Source: Planctomycetota bacterium (lineage in GTDB: Bacteria; Planctomycetota; Planctomycetia; Planctomycetales; Planctomycetaceae). From it: a stretch of 5,270 nucleotides of DNA. Below the pieces are notes generated by a model, which was not told the DNA's origin, made no database searches, and was given only the letters and a program-made list of their open reading frames with translations. Where the stretch lies: assembly GCA_023429275.1 (NCBI GenBank), contig JAEYWB010000488.1:1-5270 (forward strand), written 5' to 3'. The translations under genes were made by a program, and so were the position numbers. Below, piece by piece: positions 5,026 through 5,270 of the stretch; position 1 is the first letter of the stretch; each line of letters starts with the position of its first letter.

Positions 5026-5270
5026 ATGGCGGAGTCGCTGGATCACTTCTGTCAGCAGATCGTCGGCAGCGGACTGCTGTCGGCCGATGAGGTCGCCGCC
5101 TGCCGTGGCAGTTCGACCGCGACGACTGCGGAAGACTTTGCCCGAGAGCTCGTCCGTCAGAAGAAGCTCACCGCCTTCCAGGCGCAGCAGCTTTACGCGG
5201 GGAAGGGAAAGGCGCTCGTCCTCGGCAACTATGTCATCCTCGACAAGCTCTGGCAGGGTGGGATGGGGAT
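5026..5270 (+). CDS. Planctomycete-type serine/threonine protein kinase, N-terminal fragment
   Basis: The first 81 residues are in the window and the gene continues beyond it. Residues 1-66 form a small helical-looking leader (MAESLDHFCQQIVGSGLLSA, then FARELVRQKKLTAFQAQQLYAGKGKALVLGNY). This leader typically precedes the kinase domain in planctomycete Hanks-type kinases. The kinase domain begins at NYVILDKL (68-75) and enters the nucleotide-binding loop as WQGGMG (76-81), where the family normally has GxGGMG. The Trp at residue 76 (TGG, 5251-5253) replaces the first glycine. The ATG at 5026 is preceded by GAGAGG at 5011-5016, a reasonable ribosome binding site 9 bases upstream. The gene is transcribed divergently from rsmH. 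The catalytic loop, any membrane segment and sensor domains lie outside the window, so substrate and function cannot be stated. Confidence 0.88.
   Translation, partial: MAESLDHFCQQIVGSGLLSADEVAACRGSSTATTAEDFARELVRQKKLTAFQAQQLYAGKGKALVLGNYVILDKLWQGGMG

Noticed and set aside
1..5270. CRISPR array, tRNA, rRNA or insertion sequence
   Set aside because: No regularly spaced direct repeats, no cloverleaf-like or rRNA-like sequence, and no transposase motif with terminal repeats were seen.

Overview
The window is GC-rich bacterial DNA that most resembles a planctomycete. The best evidence is the plus-strand gene entering at 5026. Its N-terminus (LTAFQAQQLYAGKGKALVLGNY followed by a GGMG loop) matches the helper region that precedes the catalytic domain in the large Ser/Thr kinase families of Planctomycetes. 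The rest of the window is the head of a division and cell wall (dcw) cluster with a lineage-specific insertion. The genus cannot be fixed from the sequence.

Layout. The minus-strand genes, in transcription order, are: rsmH (4475-3525), 16S rRNA m4C1402 methyltransferase; a 687-residue membrane-anchored protein with a long Pro/Ala linker and two C-terminal LysM domains (3627-1564), whose first 34 codons overlap the rsmH 3' end; a small FtsL-like protein with one membrane segment and a coiled coil (1412-1143); and the N-terminal part of a class B penicillin-binding protein, FtsI/PBP3 type (976 to the window edge). The order rsmH, ftsL, ftsI is the usual dcw order; the unusual element is the LysM protein between rsmH and ftsL. 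From 4476 to 5025 lies a 550-base divergent intergenic region with palindromes and hairpins but no convincing gene. mraZ, which often precedes rsmH, is not there. The kinase gene starts at 5026 on the plus strand and runs off the window.

Non-coding structure is the most informative part. A strong minus-strand intrinsic terminator (1480-1535) sits just after the LysM gene. It is followed 4 bases further by a near-perfect hairpin (1437-1475) and then by ftsL. Two inverted copies of a CACAGAG-type repeat (914-929 and 1070-1085) bracket the annotated ftsI start. Two perfect 12-base palindromes abut at 4591-4614 upstream of rsmH.

Two apparent defects deserve checking. The ftsI reading frame stops resembling a penicillin-binding protein at about base 98. 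The first glycine of the kinase nucleotide-binding loop is a tryptophan.

Together the minus-strand genes would supply a methyltransferase for ribosome fine-tuning, a peptidoglycan-binding membrane protein, a divisome scaffold protein and the septal transpeptidase. The role of the LysM protein in division is inferred from position and domains only.
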